A DNA stretch of 64,000 bases from Gyrodactylus bullatarudis (GCA_012064415.1 SSNU01000272.1:1-64000); one strand, 5' to 3'; counted from the stretch's first letter, positions 37,799-49,988 are shown. Program-made: numbers and translations. Notes: a model not told the origin generated them from the letters alone.

Positions 37799-40360
37799 CA
37801 ACTAGCTTTGTATTGTAAATTCATATCCTCACCTGTCTCTCCTATTGGCTAGATTCTCTTAAAGTCCAGATTTTCTCCTAAGCGCTGATTGTTCAGATCT
37901 ATTAGTAATAAATAGAATTAAAAAGGCTTGATATTTCTCCAGGAGAAATTCTCCTTATATTAATTTGATAATTGTAATCACTTTTTTCATGTGATATTCT
38001 AAAGGTAGTAAGAATTCGTTTTCTGTCTACCTATTATATAATACATTACTATTTAAAACTCAAGAATAAATTGATTTGAAATAAATTACATAAGAATTGG
38101 GTCAATTTTTATTAAACTTGGTCAAATGTAAATTTAACTAATGTTGTAATAATGATTATAATCTTGTTAATATTTTCGTTAATGCTAAAAGTTGAAGAGA
38201 TAATGTCATCAATTAAACAAAATTCTGTTATATATTGTTAGCTATTTATTTGTTATTCAACATAAAGAAAAGACTAAAATAAAATTATGAAGAAACAAAA
38301 TCTGATCAATTTCTGATATATTTAAATATCTCTTTTATGATCTGATTTTATACTCTCTGAATTCTTCTTAGGATTGTAAAGGAACATTTTTCTAGACTCA
38401 TTTCAGATAATCAAGATGAAATTATAAATTTCTAAAATTTAGCATTCTCTACTTACTTTTAGACAAACCTTAATAACCTGTTCAATATATATTTAACTCC
38501 CATAAAATTTCATAATTTAAATTTTTCTCTTTTGAGCACAGTATTGGATATGAAAATAAAATCAAAAAAAACATGACTGTTATCGGGATAAAAATTGATT
38601 TTATTTCAATTCATTATACAATAATTCATGGGGCTGTATTTCATTTTGATGTATAATAAATATATATAAAATTTAGCAATAAAATATATTCTCATGAATG
38701 AAATCAATATGATGTATTACACTAAAAGTCAGAGAGTATTACAATTGTATTTAATAATATTAATATATAGTATTAGTTGATGTTTGCATCTGATTACTTT
38801 TTTCTATTTGACTAATGTAAATCTCTTAAAAGAATAAATGTGTGTATTACAGAGACATACTGATGGATTTAGGATCATAATTCACCATACCATAAGGGGA
38901 CTATCAAGTCAATATGTTCGTTTTATATGTTACCAAAGCAATGACAAGCTGAAAGTACTTGGCAATGTATCTTGTATATTTTTCTACTTGGATTAATTGA
39001 GTGTGATTTTTATTGAATTCTTCCTCCTCTCTGAAACACCCTCTTATTTTTTGCCTTTTAAATTAATTCAAAACACAGTATATCTAGATTGTATACTCTA
39101 TAGAACAGTATCTCTTAATTGATTTTTAAAAAGTTTATAAAATTAAAATAGTTTTTTGAATTCTGTAAGTATATAATTTGAGTACTTAAATTCTAGCCCA
39201 TCGAAAGTTGACAAGAAACCTAAGTTTTTTTCACATTTTCGAAGCTTTATCCTTGGTATGATGGTTAGGGTTTAAGGCAGAATTCTTATTTTTACAACTA
39301 TTCTTGAAAATTTTAATCGCCAATTTTGCGCCAATTAAAGTTGGTTAATATGAAGTTGGAAATCTATGATTTTTACGAAAACCTCGATTTTCTGACTTAA
39401 ATAAAACTTTTTTCGTGTATACTGAATGAAATTTTGACAGTATTTTCAATGAAGATTGTTCATCAGATCGAAATAAGAATTTTCTGAAAATATGAAAAAA
39501 TTTTGCGTGTGGATTTCGAGAAATATTCGAATTTGTGTTTTATCGAATTTTAGGTCTTATTTTTCCTCAAAAAAGTTTATTTAAGCTCGCATTACAATTC
39601 TAAAAAGATGGCAATAATCTGCAAATCGTTCCTTTAAACTTCTGAGCTATCTCTTCTGGTTTAGAAGCTATGCTCAATAGTAAAGCGGAAAATTCCAGAC
39701 GTTTCAAGTACATTTTTTAGCTTGTACTTAGTAGTACCGAAACGTCTGTAAGAGTTTCTGGAAAAATTCCAATTAAATCTACTTTTGAAGATTTCAGATT
39801 CCATAATAGATCAAAACAATTTCCCTGTCGGAGAGTATCCTACACTCTAAAATGTAGAGTCTACACTGAGACTATTGAAAACTTTTCAATCTCTTGGATT
39901 ACTATTATGATACTTGTCATGAAAATTCTCCTTCTAATAATATAGAAAGGCACCGTGATGCTGTCAAAATGGAAAATATATGGGAATAGAATACGTAGTG
40001 ATTATTTCTACACTTATCAGCGCCTTGAAATAACAGAGAGCAGGCAAATTCATTTTCAGATTTTTTTTCTTGTTCTCCTTCTCTGTGTTCCCCTCTTTGA
40101 ATATGGCATATATGTGATTGATTAAAACAAATTAAATACAGAAAGAAGAAGGATTCAATACGAGTTGAGGAGACTTTTGAAATTAATTATTTATTTTCCT
40201 CCTTTTACAGCTTGTTTTTTGATATCTGGAGCAATCCAAATGCATATAAACTTTATTGTATTATAAAGGAATCTTTAATTCAATGGTCCTCTATTCTATC
40301 TGTTTATTACTAAAATCTGTTCAAGAATTGTAATGTTGAGCTGTAAAAATTGAGCTGTAC
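37799..40360. other. Gene-free interval
   Basis: About 2.5 kb, very AT-rich. A stretch at 39340-39600 uses the same 'atgaagttggaaat' and 'tttttacgaaaa' phrases as other repeats. No gene seen. Confidence 0.35.
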
Positions 40361-40367
40361 TCTAGGG

Positions 40368-40477
40368 CTCATTTTATTGTGGAATTCAAAAAATAAATTT
40401 TATCCTGACTTTCTGGAGAAAAATATAGAGATTCTTGTAAAAATAGTCGGTTCTCATCTTCTTGTCAATTAGGTTTA
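40368..40477. repeat. Solo FB arm
   Basis: One right-hand arm of the FB family (GCTCATTTTATTGTGGAATT ... CCTGACTTTCTGGAGAAAAA ... TTCTCATCTTCTTGTCAATT) without its partner. Confidence 0.6.
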
Positions 40478-40523
40478 GATTTTACACTTTTCCCTTCATG
40501 CTTAATTATGCCAGACTAATTAA

Positions 40524-40910
40524 TAGACTTCGACGAAATTTTGCAAAAACACATAAATCACCCATCGATATGAAAAAACTAATCTTCGAGTATTTAAATA
40601 TAATCAAAATTGTAATATTCATGAATAATGAGAGAAATTTCGTTTTGAGCTCTTAAAAACAGTTTTAAAAGGATTTAAGTCATTTTTACAACTTTATGTA
40701 AAAAATTAATGTGAATACAAGTTAAAATTATAAATATAAAACAATAAAAAACGTTATAAATTTGAAATTTTTCATAATTTTGTTTATCTTATTCCAGAAG
40801 CACGGAAAGGTATTTTGAAGCGAAATTTGGCGGTATTATATATACTTGAAGATTAGTTTTTTCATATCGATGGGTGATTTATGTGTTTTTGCAAAATTTC
40901 ATCCAAGTCT
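40524..40910. repeat. Foldback of a different sequence, 40.5-40.9 kb
   Basis: About 70-bp arms at 40524-40595 and 40845-40910. The left arm holds AAATTTTGCAAAAACACATA, ATCACCCATCGATATG and AACTAATCTTC; the right arm holds the complements. A 250-bp AT-rich loop lies between. Confidence 0.7.
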
Positions 40911-43677
40911 ACGAGTTAATAATATTTTTAGAGTATTGATAAAATAATTTCTCTGAATGACTTTCAGAATATGAGATCATCATCTGAGCTCATTGAAGTT
41001 CATTTGTGAATATCCTTAGGATTAAAACAACGTGCATTAATTTTAAATCTGTAAAAGTATAAAGGAAAGATTGAATTCATTTTTATGAAAACTAAAGTTC
41101 AGTATTAGGGTTTTTTAGACTAATCTATAGAACATTTGCCCCCTCTTGTTTTGCAGTAATTTTTCTGAATGACTAAGAGACTAAGGGCTTTTTAACATCG
41201 ATGAAATGAAAAAGAATCCCTTGCGGTGTGTTTTCATGTCAGAAACCTTTAATAAAACTAAATCCAATTACTTTATCATTGATCATTTTATTTCAAAAAT
41301 TTCTTACAAGACCGTGAAAGAAATCTCTATAATACATCCGCGTATCTTAGAGTACAATGTTTAAATCTATCAACACTACGAAGAATAGATTTTAGTAATA
41401 AAGAGATAAAGAGAATTCTATTAATGTTAAAATCTATTCTCAGAGTTATCTGAGAATAAATGTAGAAATTCTCACAAAATGCATGGGAGTAAATACTTGA
41501 ACTCGAGAAGTAATAGTGATATTACCCACTGCGCCATTCTTGCAAAGTTAGGAAAATTAATTTTATAATGAATAGAGGTAGATGAAAATAGACTTTTAAT
41601 ATAAATAACATAAATCTGAAGATTCATTCAATAGTTCAAGGTGCAATTCGTCGATAAATCTTGATTCCAATTATAATTCCTGGGATTTTCAATAAACTTT
41701 AAAGTTTTAGACACTAGAGGACTGCTCAACTCCTTAGCATATTTAACCGAATATACAAGCATTTTAAGTATTGAGAGCTGAGTTTGAAAATGTATTTAAA
41801 AATACTCCAACTTTTCTGGAAGAGAATGTAGACATTTTGCATGTTTTACATATAATAAATAATTTACATTGGATAATCGGGATGGCTTAGTGGGTATAGT
41901 ACCTACCTAATATTATGAGACTCATTATTCATTTATTGAATTTCAGACTCATGAATAATATTCATTGAATATATATATGCCAATACCTACGATTTTAGCT
42001 TGTTCAAAGTGCAGTTTAATACTCTAGTATTTCCTATTATAGAATCAATTCCACGCTGAGACACTCCGCTAATTGTAACCAGACATTATGATCCTTAGAA
42101 AGTATCACCTTGACCAAACCCATTCTACTCATTGAAGAGTGTATTTGAAAATTTAAAGATATTTTCATAATGAAAATAATCGGAATTCTCAGTGTTGTAC
42201 TATACCTTCCCTGATAACGATAAGAGAATTCATTTTTCATTCTAAAATTAAAGAATAAATTTAATTAATCTATATACTGATAGAATTTATTGTTATTACA
42301 GTTTATCTAATTTCACGCTCAGCTGAAATACATTCTCTCATGCAAATAACTAATGTAGTCAGTCATAAAACCTAGTGAAATTTTAAGTTTAGCGTGTATA
42401 ATAAACCATTAAAATTTGATTAAACTCTTTTCGCATAAGTAACAAATTGGTACTGTACCTAAAGATAAAACCAGAGTCAATTCTTTGTAATCTCAGACGT
42501 ATGTATCCTCTGGCATAATAATAAGAAGTATCAGTGAGATTAACTCAATGACCAAAATTTTTCCAAAAATTGATGAAACAACATTTCTTATTTCAACACA
42601 CTCTGGGTGTGTTTTTCAATGAAATTGCACAAGTCTCAGGGTAGGTGATAATTTTGAAAAAGTGCATTCTCATCTGTTGAATTATCATGTTTCTTGTTCC
42701 ATAAAAAAAACATACATGAGCTTTTTATTTCAAACAACAAAATTCTGCTTTATGTTCAAGAAATGTGGTATTTTTTACTTATAAAATACTAATAACTTGA
42801 GAAAGGAACCAAGTGTATTCTATTTTCGTAAAAATACTATTTTTCGGTCGTAATTTACGACTTGTGAGCCAAGGATTCTCACGATAAATACCAGAAAGTT
42901 TGGGTTATTCTAACGTTCATGTTTGCTTACCCAATTCAGGGGAGATTACTACTAATCTTAGATGAAGTGAAGTTCGTTAAAGACTAAACAAAAATTCTTG
43001 GCTAACTTTATCGAAAATTTGCTTCTTTCAGAAATGAAGAATCAACTTTTATCAATTTCGACGCGATTAATCAATAAAAATTTATTTTTTTCAAAAATTT
43101 ATATCATCAAATGATGATCATTAATCATTTAGATAATGATATTTTTCAAGTAAGGATAAGAATCATAATTCTGAATTATTATTCAAAGATTAGAAGTGTA
43201 CTACTCACATAGGAACTTTTCGAATCTCAAAATTTAATGATCATGAGTAATTTATAAATATTAAATTTTGGTCAAATCTGGGAGAAAAAATTTTTTGCGT
43301 TAAAACGTCCAAAATTTAGAGGTCGACAAAATACTGATGCTGATCTACTCAAAAATAGCTTAAATATAAACTTGATTTAGTTCAAAGCTTTTAGGAGAAA
43401 TCCAAAATATTGACATTTTATTGTTTTATGGTCATTAAAAATTATATACAAAAAAGCTTGAGCTTGCTGAAAATATTTATTCTTTCTTCCACCTTAATTA
43501 TAATTATTAAACCTGCTATAGTAGGAAATTGCTTCTAGGTTTTTTACTTTATTTAAGAGAGAAATTTTAGAGAAATCTGTAACTACTTTTCAGTAACTTA
43601 GTGAATAATTTTTACAAAAGTCGTTTTGAGGTAGATATCAAATATTTTTTGCAAAATTTACATTATTATAATGAGGA
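40911..43677. other. Gene-free interval with a tRNA-like A box
   Basis: No gene. At 41883-41900 the string TGGCTTAGTGGG matches an RNA polymerase III A box and is followed by a D-arm-like GTATAGTACC, but no good B box follows. It could be a decayed tRNA-derived SINE. A 67-codon minus frame at 42037-42240 is unsupported. Confidence 0.3.
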
Positions 43678-44711
43678 TTAGTTTTTGTCAAATAGAACTG
43701 GCGTCTCGTTAAGAATAGAATCTCTAGGTTTGGGCCGAGCCAAAGTACTGTGTCTCCTCACATTATTAGTGGACGGATTCAGCAAAGATCTGTCGAATGA
43801 ATCAACCAAATGAGTACCCAATCTGTCTTCTCTAACAATGTTTGATTGCCTTCTATTCTTTATGTTACTTGGATGATTCTTGAAGCATTCTCTTGCTGGA
43901 CTTGAAATAGTTGAATTTCGAGAACATGAATTTGATCTTCGAATGATTGATTGCGTAGAGTTCTTTGATAATTGCGACTTTTGACTTCGGATTGTACTAT
44001 CTAGAAATGTAGTGGAAAAACTTTCAAAACTATTTATTGCCCTTGATACAAGTTCTATTTCAGATTTAGTTTCATCAATCAATTTCGAGCATTTTTCAAT
44101 CTTCTTTTTCATCTTATTCTTTTGTTCAAAGAAAAATTCTCTATGAGATGACCTTGATAACCAAGAATTTATGTCATTATTGGAAAGAAATTTAGTAGGA
44201 TTTTCTTGAATGGTATTTAATTCCATTATATGACTCGGGGAATGACCGACCTGTGGTAGATTTGCACTATCGACATATGACGAATTTGATCTTTTGTCCT
44301 CTTCTGGTGTAATATTAACATATTCATCACCAAGAGCCGAGTCAGAATTGTTTTTCTGAATAAAACTGTCGTTTGTATTTCTAAGAATTCTAAGTTGATT
44401 TATGTTGTAATTCAAAGATTCAGCAATGTGTCTCTGGGATTTTTCTATTTCTTCTGAAAATAAATTGATGAGAACATACTTTTAGCCTTAATAGCTTGGA
44501 GATAGTTAACGATTTCGTCATGACGAGGATGTTTGATATAATGTCGCTTTGTGTTGTTATTTAGATAATATATTTTTCCATTTACAAATATTTTTCTCCA
44601 ACCTTTAGGAAGATCAGAATCAAATTCTTCCTTTAAATAAGATTTGGCATCAGAGTCTAATGCTTCACTATCAATAAAACTTTTAGAGAAAATATTAAAT
44701 TCCTCAGACAT
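43678..44711 (-). CDS. WW-domain protein with Ser-rich tail
   Basis: Exons 44480-44711 and 43678-44453 with a 26-nt GT–AG intron (44454-44479) give 335 residues in frame. Residues about 33-63 form a WW domain: LPKGWRKIF, then YYLNNNTK, ending KHPR. The second signature tryptophan is replaced (HYIKHPR), so binding to proline peptides may differ. The middle has a short charged coiled-coil stretch (KNKMKKKIEKCSKLIDETKS); the rest is Ser/Asn/Arg-rich and probably disordered, with RRXS-like basic sites. I do not recognise an ortholog. The start at 44711 lies only 111 bp from the METTL13 start on the other strand, so the two may share a promoter. Confidence 0.75.
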
Positions 44712-44822
44712 GAATAATTTTCAACTTAAATTTTTAATTTAATATTCCAAGAATTTTAAAACAAGATTTACTTTACTCTTCCATATAATTCTGTGTTTTT
44801 AAATTAACCTCATTTTTAAAAT
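44712..44822. promoter_or_regulatory. Short divergent intergenic region, WW gene / METTL13
   Basis: 111 bp of A/T-rich DNA between two opposed start codons must hold both 5' leaders and both promoters. No clear TATA box or initiator stands out. Confidence 0.5.
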
Positions 44823-47144
44823 ATGCATCAAACTCTCGAAATTAATACAGATCTATTACCTCAAAATAGCGAAGAATTTTCTGAAGCAAACTACTGGGAA
44901 AAGTTCTTCCAGAATCGAACCACAAGTTTTGAGTGGTATTGTGATTTCCTTGAATTATCTTCAACTATTTCAAAATATTGCACTAAAAATGATAAACTTC
45001 TCATTCTTGGTTGTGGTAATTCAGACCTGGGCCCTATGATTTATGACAAATTGCAGACTAAAAACATTCTTAATCTGGATATAAGCGATGTTGTCATAAA
45101 GCAGATGCGTGATAAATGGAATACTGAAAAAAATAAAGTTTGTTATCTTCTTGAACCACTTTAATTCAGCGTAATGGCTTAGTTTTTCTCAAAGGAGATG
45201 TTTTCAACCTTTTGCAGGATTTAGAAAGTTCTAAAATTGTAAAAGAATTCACAACTATTATTGATAAAGGAACACTTGATGCCTTATTCTCCTATGAGTT
45301 AAATGCAGAGAAAATTATTAAAATGTTTGGGGAAATAAACTCACTTTTATCCCTTGGATCTAGGTTTGTATTAGTCTCCCTATGCCAAAATCATATCCTT
45401 AATACTGTGGTTGATTATTTCTTTATCAAGAAAAATTGTTTTGTCATAAACTGTATTGAAAAAGTTGCTCAAGACGATGACAAATTTAATCTTCCCGTCT
45501 TTGTCTTTGTTTTTACGAAGTTAAGAGATGATGATCGATTACCTCAAATAACATTGACACTAAACAATGAACCTGTAAAAATTAACGAAAAAGATTCTCA
45601 ATCCAAAGCTAAAAAATTTATTGAACTGGTCAAAACACAACAAAAGGCAAGCTATATGAGGCATTTGTTGAAGTGAGTCAATTTTCATTAATTAAATATT
45701 TTAAGAAAAAATCCTAGAACATATTTTAAATATCATTCAAAAAGTACTGCTGATTGGGTTTTCACTTTGGAGATAATATCTGCTGACTCTTGTAGTAAAT
45801 CTAAATATACGGATGGTATTTTTCTTATACCATTCGGTCATAACCTTGATAAAAATTTCAATGATGAGGATTCTCTTCAATTGCTACTGAAAAAATGCGC
45901 AAAAATAAAAATGATTTTTGTCAAATTCAATCCTCTATTCAAATTTCTCAGCATTGAAAATCTAAAGTCCACCCTTAGTGGAATTATTAGAAATCTTGAA
46001 TTGGTTCCACCAAACTTGAAACCAGAAATTTCAAGCATTCCTAATCCGTATGAAGTAAAAAATTTTGATATCCCGGGCGTACAACATGTCGAAGCAGACC
46101 TAGTAACTTTTGATGGAGATTTCAAGTGTCATCGCTTATTCAATAAAAAAACTGGCCAAATTTTATCCTTTGCCCTCCAGGGTGAGCATACTCAATCTTT
46201 GGTCTGGTCTTTTCAATCTCAAATTGACTGCTTAATTTTGTATTTGATGGAGAACGAAAAATTCATGAGTAAAGTATCAAATACCAATAAAACTTGCGCT
46301 ATGATCTCAATTCCAAAAGCGTACGGTCCCATGTTGAGACTCAGAGTATGTCTCAAATTAAACTTATTTTAGATATTCTGGACCTCTCACTTCAATAGAC
46401 TTGTTGATTCAGAACTTATCGAGAAGGCTGTCGACGAGCACTTCTTCAAGCGACACACCAAATATCCTGTTCATAAAAAGATTAATGGAAAATCAAAAAA
46501 GACTTTTGAAACAGCCAGATGGGAACTGTCAAATCAAATTGATTCAAGTAAATCATGAGTAATTCCATTTTCTAGCTTGGACTTTAAAGTCAGAAGAATT
46601 CACTTTTATTCTCTGGGATCCTGTTTACTCTTCGGTTGACACTTATGTGGCCTATGCTCTATTAGATGAAAATTTAAAACGTCTAAATGTGACTTTGAAT
46701 CACTCTAGAACTAAACTTGAGCTGTTCATATTTGTTATAAGACACGTATCCAAATTTTCAGACTTGAATAGAAAGATCCTAGAAAGGAAAATATTAGCAA
46801 ATTTCCTAGAATCCGAGGAGAGAAAAGTGGATACCATTTTCTGGGTTGAAATTAAAGACAATTTTCCATTATCTTGTACAGAGAATAAAAAAGACACAGA
46901 AGATGAAAAAAATTGGTGAGTGTAAAAAATTAATTTTGCTAAACATAAAAATGATAAAACTGATGTATTAAGGATTCTTATTGGCTGTGAAAAATCTTAT
47001 TATGAAACTCTTTGTGAAAATATTAAAGATTGTTCAGATTTTCACCCAGCGAGTTCCTCTCTAGACTGGATACTCAAAACCAAACAAAAGGCTCTTTTGG
47101 ATACAAAACATCAAATTTGCAATAGCATGAAAAAAATTCATTAA
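44823..47144 (+). CDS. METTL13: eEF1A lysine/N-terminal methyltransferase (METTL13-like)
   Basis: Six exons: 44823-45137, 45170-45672, 45718-46345, 46373-46547, 46576-46915, 46973-47144; 710 residues, close to human METTL13 (699). Introns are 32, 45, 27, 28 and 57 nt and all phases agree. The N-terminal methyltransferase domain is well kept: YWEKFFQNR at 24-32, SAM-binding LILGCGNSDLG at 60-70, LDISDVVIKQM, DKGTLDAL near 137, and LPVFVFVFTKL. The known family methylates eEF1A (Lys55 by the N-terminal domain, the N-terminus by the C-terminal domain). The linker (LEIISADSC...IFLIPFGHN...GVQHVEADLVTFDGDF) aligns in layout with human. The C-terminal domain is degenerate: the expected glycine-rich SAM loop reads ISIPKAYGPML. 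Start chosen at the first ATG before the conserved LLPQNSEEF. Confidence 0.9.
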
Positions 47145-47161
47145 TAAATAGGAAAATTTTA

Positions 47162-48400
47162 TCATTTTTCACAAACTTTGCATTGTTTTTTCTTTATCTT
47201 TGTCTGGTTTTCGGGATGATTAGGGGTCCAAGGTCCTCTTGAATTAACAGCATAAAAATCCATGGGATAGGTAGAATTTTCAAACTAAATATAAATAGAC
47301 AATGAATCAAAACTCACTTCCTCTAATTGCTTTTCTGTGAATTTTTCATCTTTAATCATTTTAATAACCACAGAGGCCTCATAAGTAGTAAGTAAAGGCT
47401 TATCAAATTCTATTCCCCAGTCAATGCTTAGTCTTGGACAAGCAATTTGTATCCAAACATCAATTTTGTTTTTGAAAAGAGCCAATCGTGAAGGATAAAT
47501 TTCAGAGAGTAAAATGACAATAGTCTCTTTGCCAAGGGCTTCTAATTCTTTCTCCAAGTATTCCAAAACTTTTAGATTTCCTTGGCGACCAAGAGTACCA
47601 AGGATTATTCCAAAAGTTTTTCCCGTGATAGATCTTTCAATACTAAGTCTCCGATTTTTTCTCATTGTAAAATGGTCATATTTTTCAATAGAAATTACTT
47701 TGCTATATGGGTCATATCTAAGAAATTCATAAGAGGGATTAGAAATCATCATTGATTCAAGGTGAAATCTTCCATCGCCCAAGTATACTATCATGTCTAC
47801 TCCTTCCAACTTTGGAGACGTACAACCTAATATCTCTCCTGGAGATAAAGGAAAAGACTGTGGTATTCGTATATCATAACCCTTTTGCTCAAGCTCTTTC
47901 TTCGCAGTATGTAATGTACTTACAAATTGTACTGTAGAAACAAACCCCAAAATCTTTTGTTTTGGGATGTGAGCTTCCACTGAACTAATAAAGTGGTTTG
48001 TATCAATTTTAATATCAACAAATATATAAAGAACTGATATATCTTCAACTGGGACTAGGCAGCTGTGTCCATAATGAACTAAAAGATCAACACCGAGCAT
48101 TTTAGCTGAGATATCATCAATACAACAGGCACCATAAGTAACATCACCCATGATAATAAATTCCATTTCCTCTTGAAAAGTGAATAATTTAAGAATCTTA
48201 ATCAATGGGAGGACGAATAGTAATAATCCTTCAGGCATTTGAAGAGCAACCCTTTTAGATTTGAGACATTTTATTCGCCAAATAGTTTTGTGACATTCAA
48301 AATTGTAGTTTTTTGGTAAAGTTTCATCTATAAACTTGTTTAGAAGTTCATTATTCAAAAGTTCGTCCGGAATTCTCAGAAGATCCAGTCTACGAACCAT
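47162..48400 (-). CDS. DPH1: Diphthamide synthase subunit 1 (DPH1)
   Basis: Exons 47318-48400 and 47162-47284 with a 33-nt intron (47285-47317) give 401 residues. DPH1 and DPH2 form the radical iron-sulfur enzyme that transfers a 3-amino-3-carboxypropyl group from SAM to a histidine of eEF2, the first step of diphthamide synthesis in the cytosol. Clear family blocks: LQMPEGLLLF, MGDVTYGACCIDD, LVHYGHSCLVP, FVSTVQFVSTL, SPGEILGCTSP, VYLGDGRFHLES, YDPYSKV, GTLGRQGN, LLSEIYPSRL, ACPRLSIDWG. The three cluster cysteines are C92, C193 and C321. The second exon restores the conserved tail YPMDFYAVNSRGPWTPNH. The stop lies 17 bp from the METTL13 stop on the opposite strand, so the 3' ends overlap or abut. 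Confidence 0.96.
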
Positions 48401-48610
48401 AGTAACGGTTTAATAGTAAAAAAGTCCGCTTAGCGTTAAATAATTTAAATTATAATCGAGTTTAAACGCTAACGCATTTAAAATCAAAATTCTCGGTGAA
48501 TGTTATAACCGATAAACTTTTAAAAAATTAAGCAGAGTGATTTTACTATTCACAATACTATCATTAATTTTCAGTTAACCATACTATCGAATCGATGAAG
48601 TAAACTTATA
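48401..48610. promoter_or_regulatory. Divergent intergenic region, DPH1 / zinc-finger gene
   Basis: 210 bp between opposed start codons. AT-rich; includes TTTAAACGCTAACGCATTTAA-like repeats of GCGTTAAA/TTTAAACGC near 48433-48480 that could be shared sites. Unproven. Confidence 0.4.
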
Positions 48611-49326
48611 ATGTGCACTAAAGAGTATTTCTGTGATGAATGTAAGGCCGGTCCATTCAAAAAGAAAAAATCTGTCTGGGCGCACAAATGCATTGTGCAT
48701 GGGGAGAAGCGTTACATTTGTGAAAAATGCGACAAGGGATTCACAACTCATTCCAAATTGCTTCACCATACTAAATCTTGCAAAAATCATGTCTGTAAAT
48801 TTTGTTCGGCAGAAGATTTAGTAAAATTTGATACTTTCGTCCAGTTGCGGAAGCATATTGCAGTATCACATAGTTCTCCAAGTAAATTCGATTTATTTTT
48901 ATCAACTGTTCAGAAAAGAAATGTGAACTCTGTGGTTGTTCTGTTAAAGACATTGAAAAGCATTTTCTAAAGTGTAAATTAAACAGCAAAGGAGAATTCC
49001 AATGTCCCAAATGTGAAAAATCTTTCAAATTCTTGCGATACATGAAGACTCACATGAGAACCAAACATGGAGATCGAGAAAGATTTCCTTGTTCTTGGCC
49101 AAATTGTAAAAAGTATTTATCTACTTTCAAGAGACTGCAAGATCATTTGGAAAACCACGAAAAAAACAAAATTCCAGATCCAAATGTCTTTAAGGAACCG
49201 AAAAAACCAAAGTGGATCATAAATGCATTTGAGAAAGGAAATGAATCTGAAACAGACAGCCAAAGCAGTATTTGCAAGCTAGTTTGTGATGAATCATATG
49301 AGAGTTTTATTAATAAAATCAGATGA
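48611..49326 (+). CDS. C2H2 zinc-finger protein, possibly TFIIIA-like
   Basis: Exons 48611-48881 and 48914-49326 with a 32-nt GT–AG intron (48882-48913) give 227 residues. At least six C2H2-like units are visible in order: CDECKAGPF..HKCIVH, YICEKCDKGFTTHSKLLHH, VCKFCSAEDL..RKHIAVSH, CELCGCSVKDIEKHFLKC, FQCPKCEKSFKFLRYMKTH, FPCSWPNCKKYLSTFKRLQDH. The intron falls just before the fourth unit, and skipping it would delete the rest. The irregular spacers and the P-C-x4-C last finger recall TFIIIA, the 5S rRNA gene factor, but finger number is lower than nine and I cannot confirm it. The C-terminus is Ser/Asp-rich. A nuclear nucleic-acid-binding role is inferred. Confidence 0.75.
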
Positions 49327-49456
49327 TTTAACGAATGTATTTTTCAATTTAAGTAATCTCATCTGTTTGATCAGGCAATTTTAATATTGATTCTGAGAGA
49401 ATATATAAATGAAACTCACTAAAATGAAATAACCAAGTAACGATAAAGTAAAAAAC

Positions 49457-49664
49457 ATGTGCGGAATGAACTGTGGAAATTGTTCCTCAAATTGCTGCTC
49501 TAGCAACAATTCTTGCAATGACTATTATCACACTTGTACAAGTAAGCACACGAAAAATTCAAAATTTAGTTAAAAAGTCTAATCAACGTTGCTGCGGGTC
49601 CTGTAACAGTTGCAACTCATGTAATTCATGCCATGGCGGATGCGGATTCAGTGGTTGTTGTTGA
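49457..49664 (+). CDS. Cysteine-rich metallothionein-like peptide
   Basis: Exons 49457-49541 and 49570-49664 flank a 28-nt GT–AG intron (49542-49569); the joined frame gives 59 residues with 16 cysteines. The N-terminal exon carries MCGMNCGNCSSNCC; the C-terminal exon carries CCGSCNSCNSCNSCHGGC and ends CC. C-x-x-C and CC pairs with Ser/Asn/Gly spacers and almost no hydrophobic residues fit a metal-thiolate peptide. There is no signal sequence, so it is probably cytosolic. A single open frame from 49473 exists but reads hydrophobic nonsense in its first half; the spliced model gives uniform composition. Family membership is by composition only; binding of zinc, copper or cadmium is inferred. 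Confidence 0.7.
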
Positions 49665-49790
49665 CGCAACCTGATATTAATATTTTCAAGATAAAAAATA
49701 GACGTAATCAAATATTTACATTCTTTTTAATATAAGATACTACACTTAATATAGTTACAGAATAGTTAGAAAAATAGTAATCTCTGCTTA

Positions 49791-49988
49791 ATGAAGTGTC
49801 CCTTTAAGCGCTCAAAACAGAAGTTGAAAACAAATCATTCAAGTAGTCCTATTCAGAGGTATCATGATCATGTTGATTACGGCATAAACGAATCGGATTT
49901 GTCTATTACGATAAATCTTCAAACCAAATATAGAATAGAATATATTCATATACCTTGGGAATATTCGTTTTACGAGTTGTGCGATTAA
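49791..49988 (+). CDS. Small ORF, unknown
   Basis: 65 codons from an ATG (MKCPFKRSKQKLK...) to a stop, with an AATAAAA string 25 bp downstream. The N-terminus is basic and the C-terminus acidic/aromatic (IPWEYSFYELCD). No domain recognised. It lies between the Cys-rich gene and TMEM70, converging on the latter. It may be a real small gene; support is limited to ORF, start and polyadenylation signal. Confidence 0.35.
   Translation: MKCPFKRSKQKLKTNHSSSPIQRYHDHVDYGINESDLSITINLQTKYRIEYIHIPWEYSFYELCD

Noticed and set aside
41881..41945. tRNA gene
   Set aside because: A good A box (TGGCTTAGTGGG) but no matching B box, no closing acceptor stem and no recognisable anticodon arm.
45877..46125. Minus frame inside METTL13
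   Set aside because: Shadow of a well-supported plus-strand exon.
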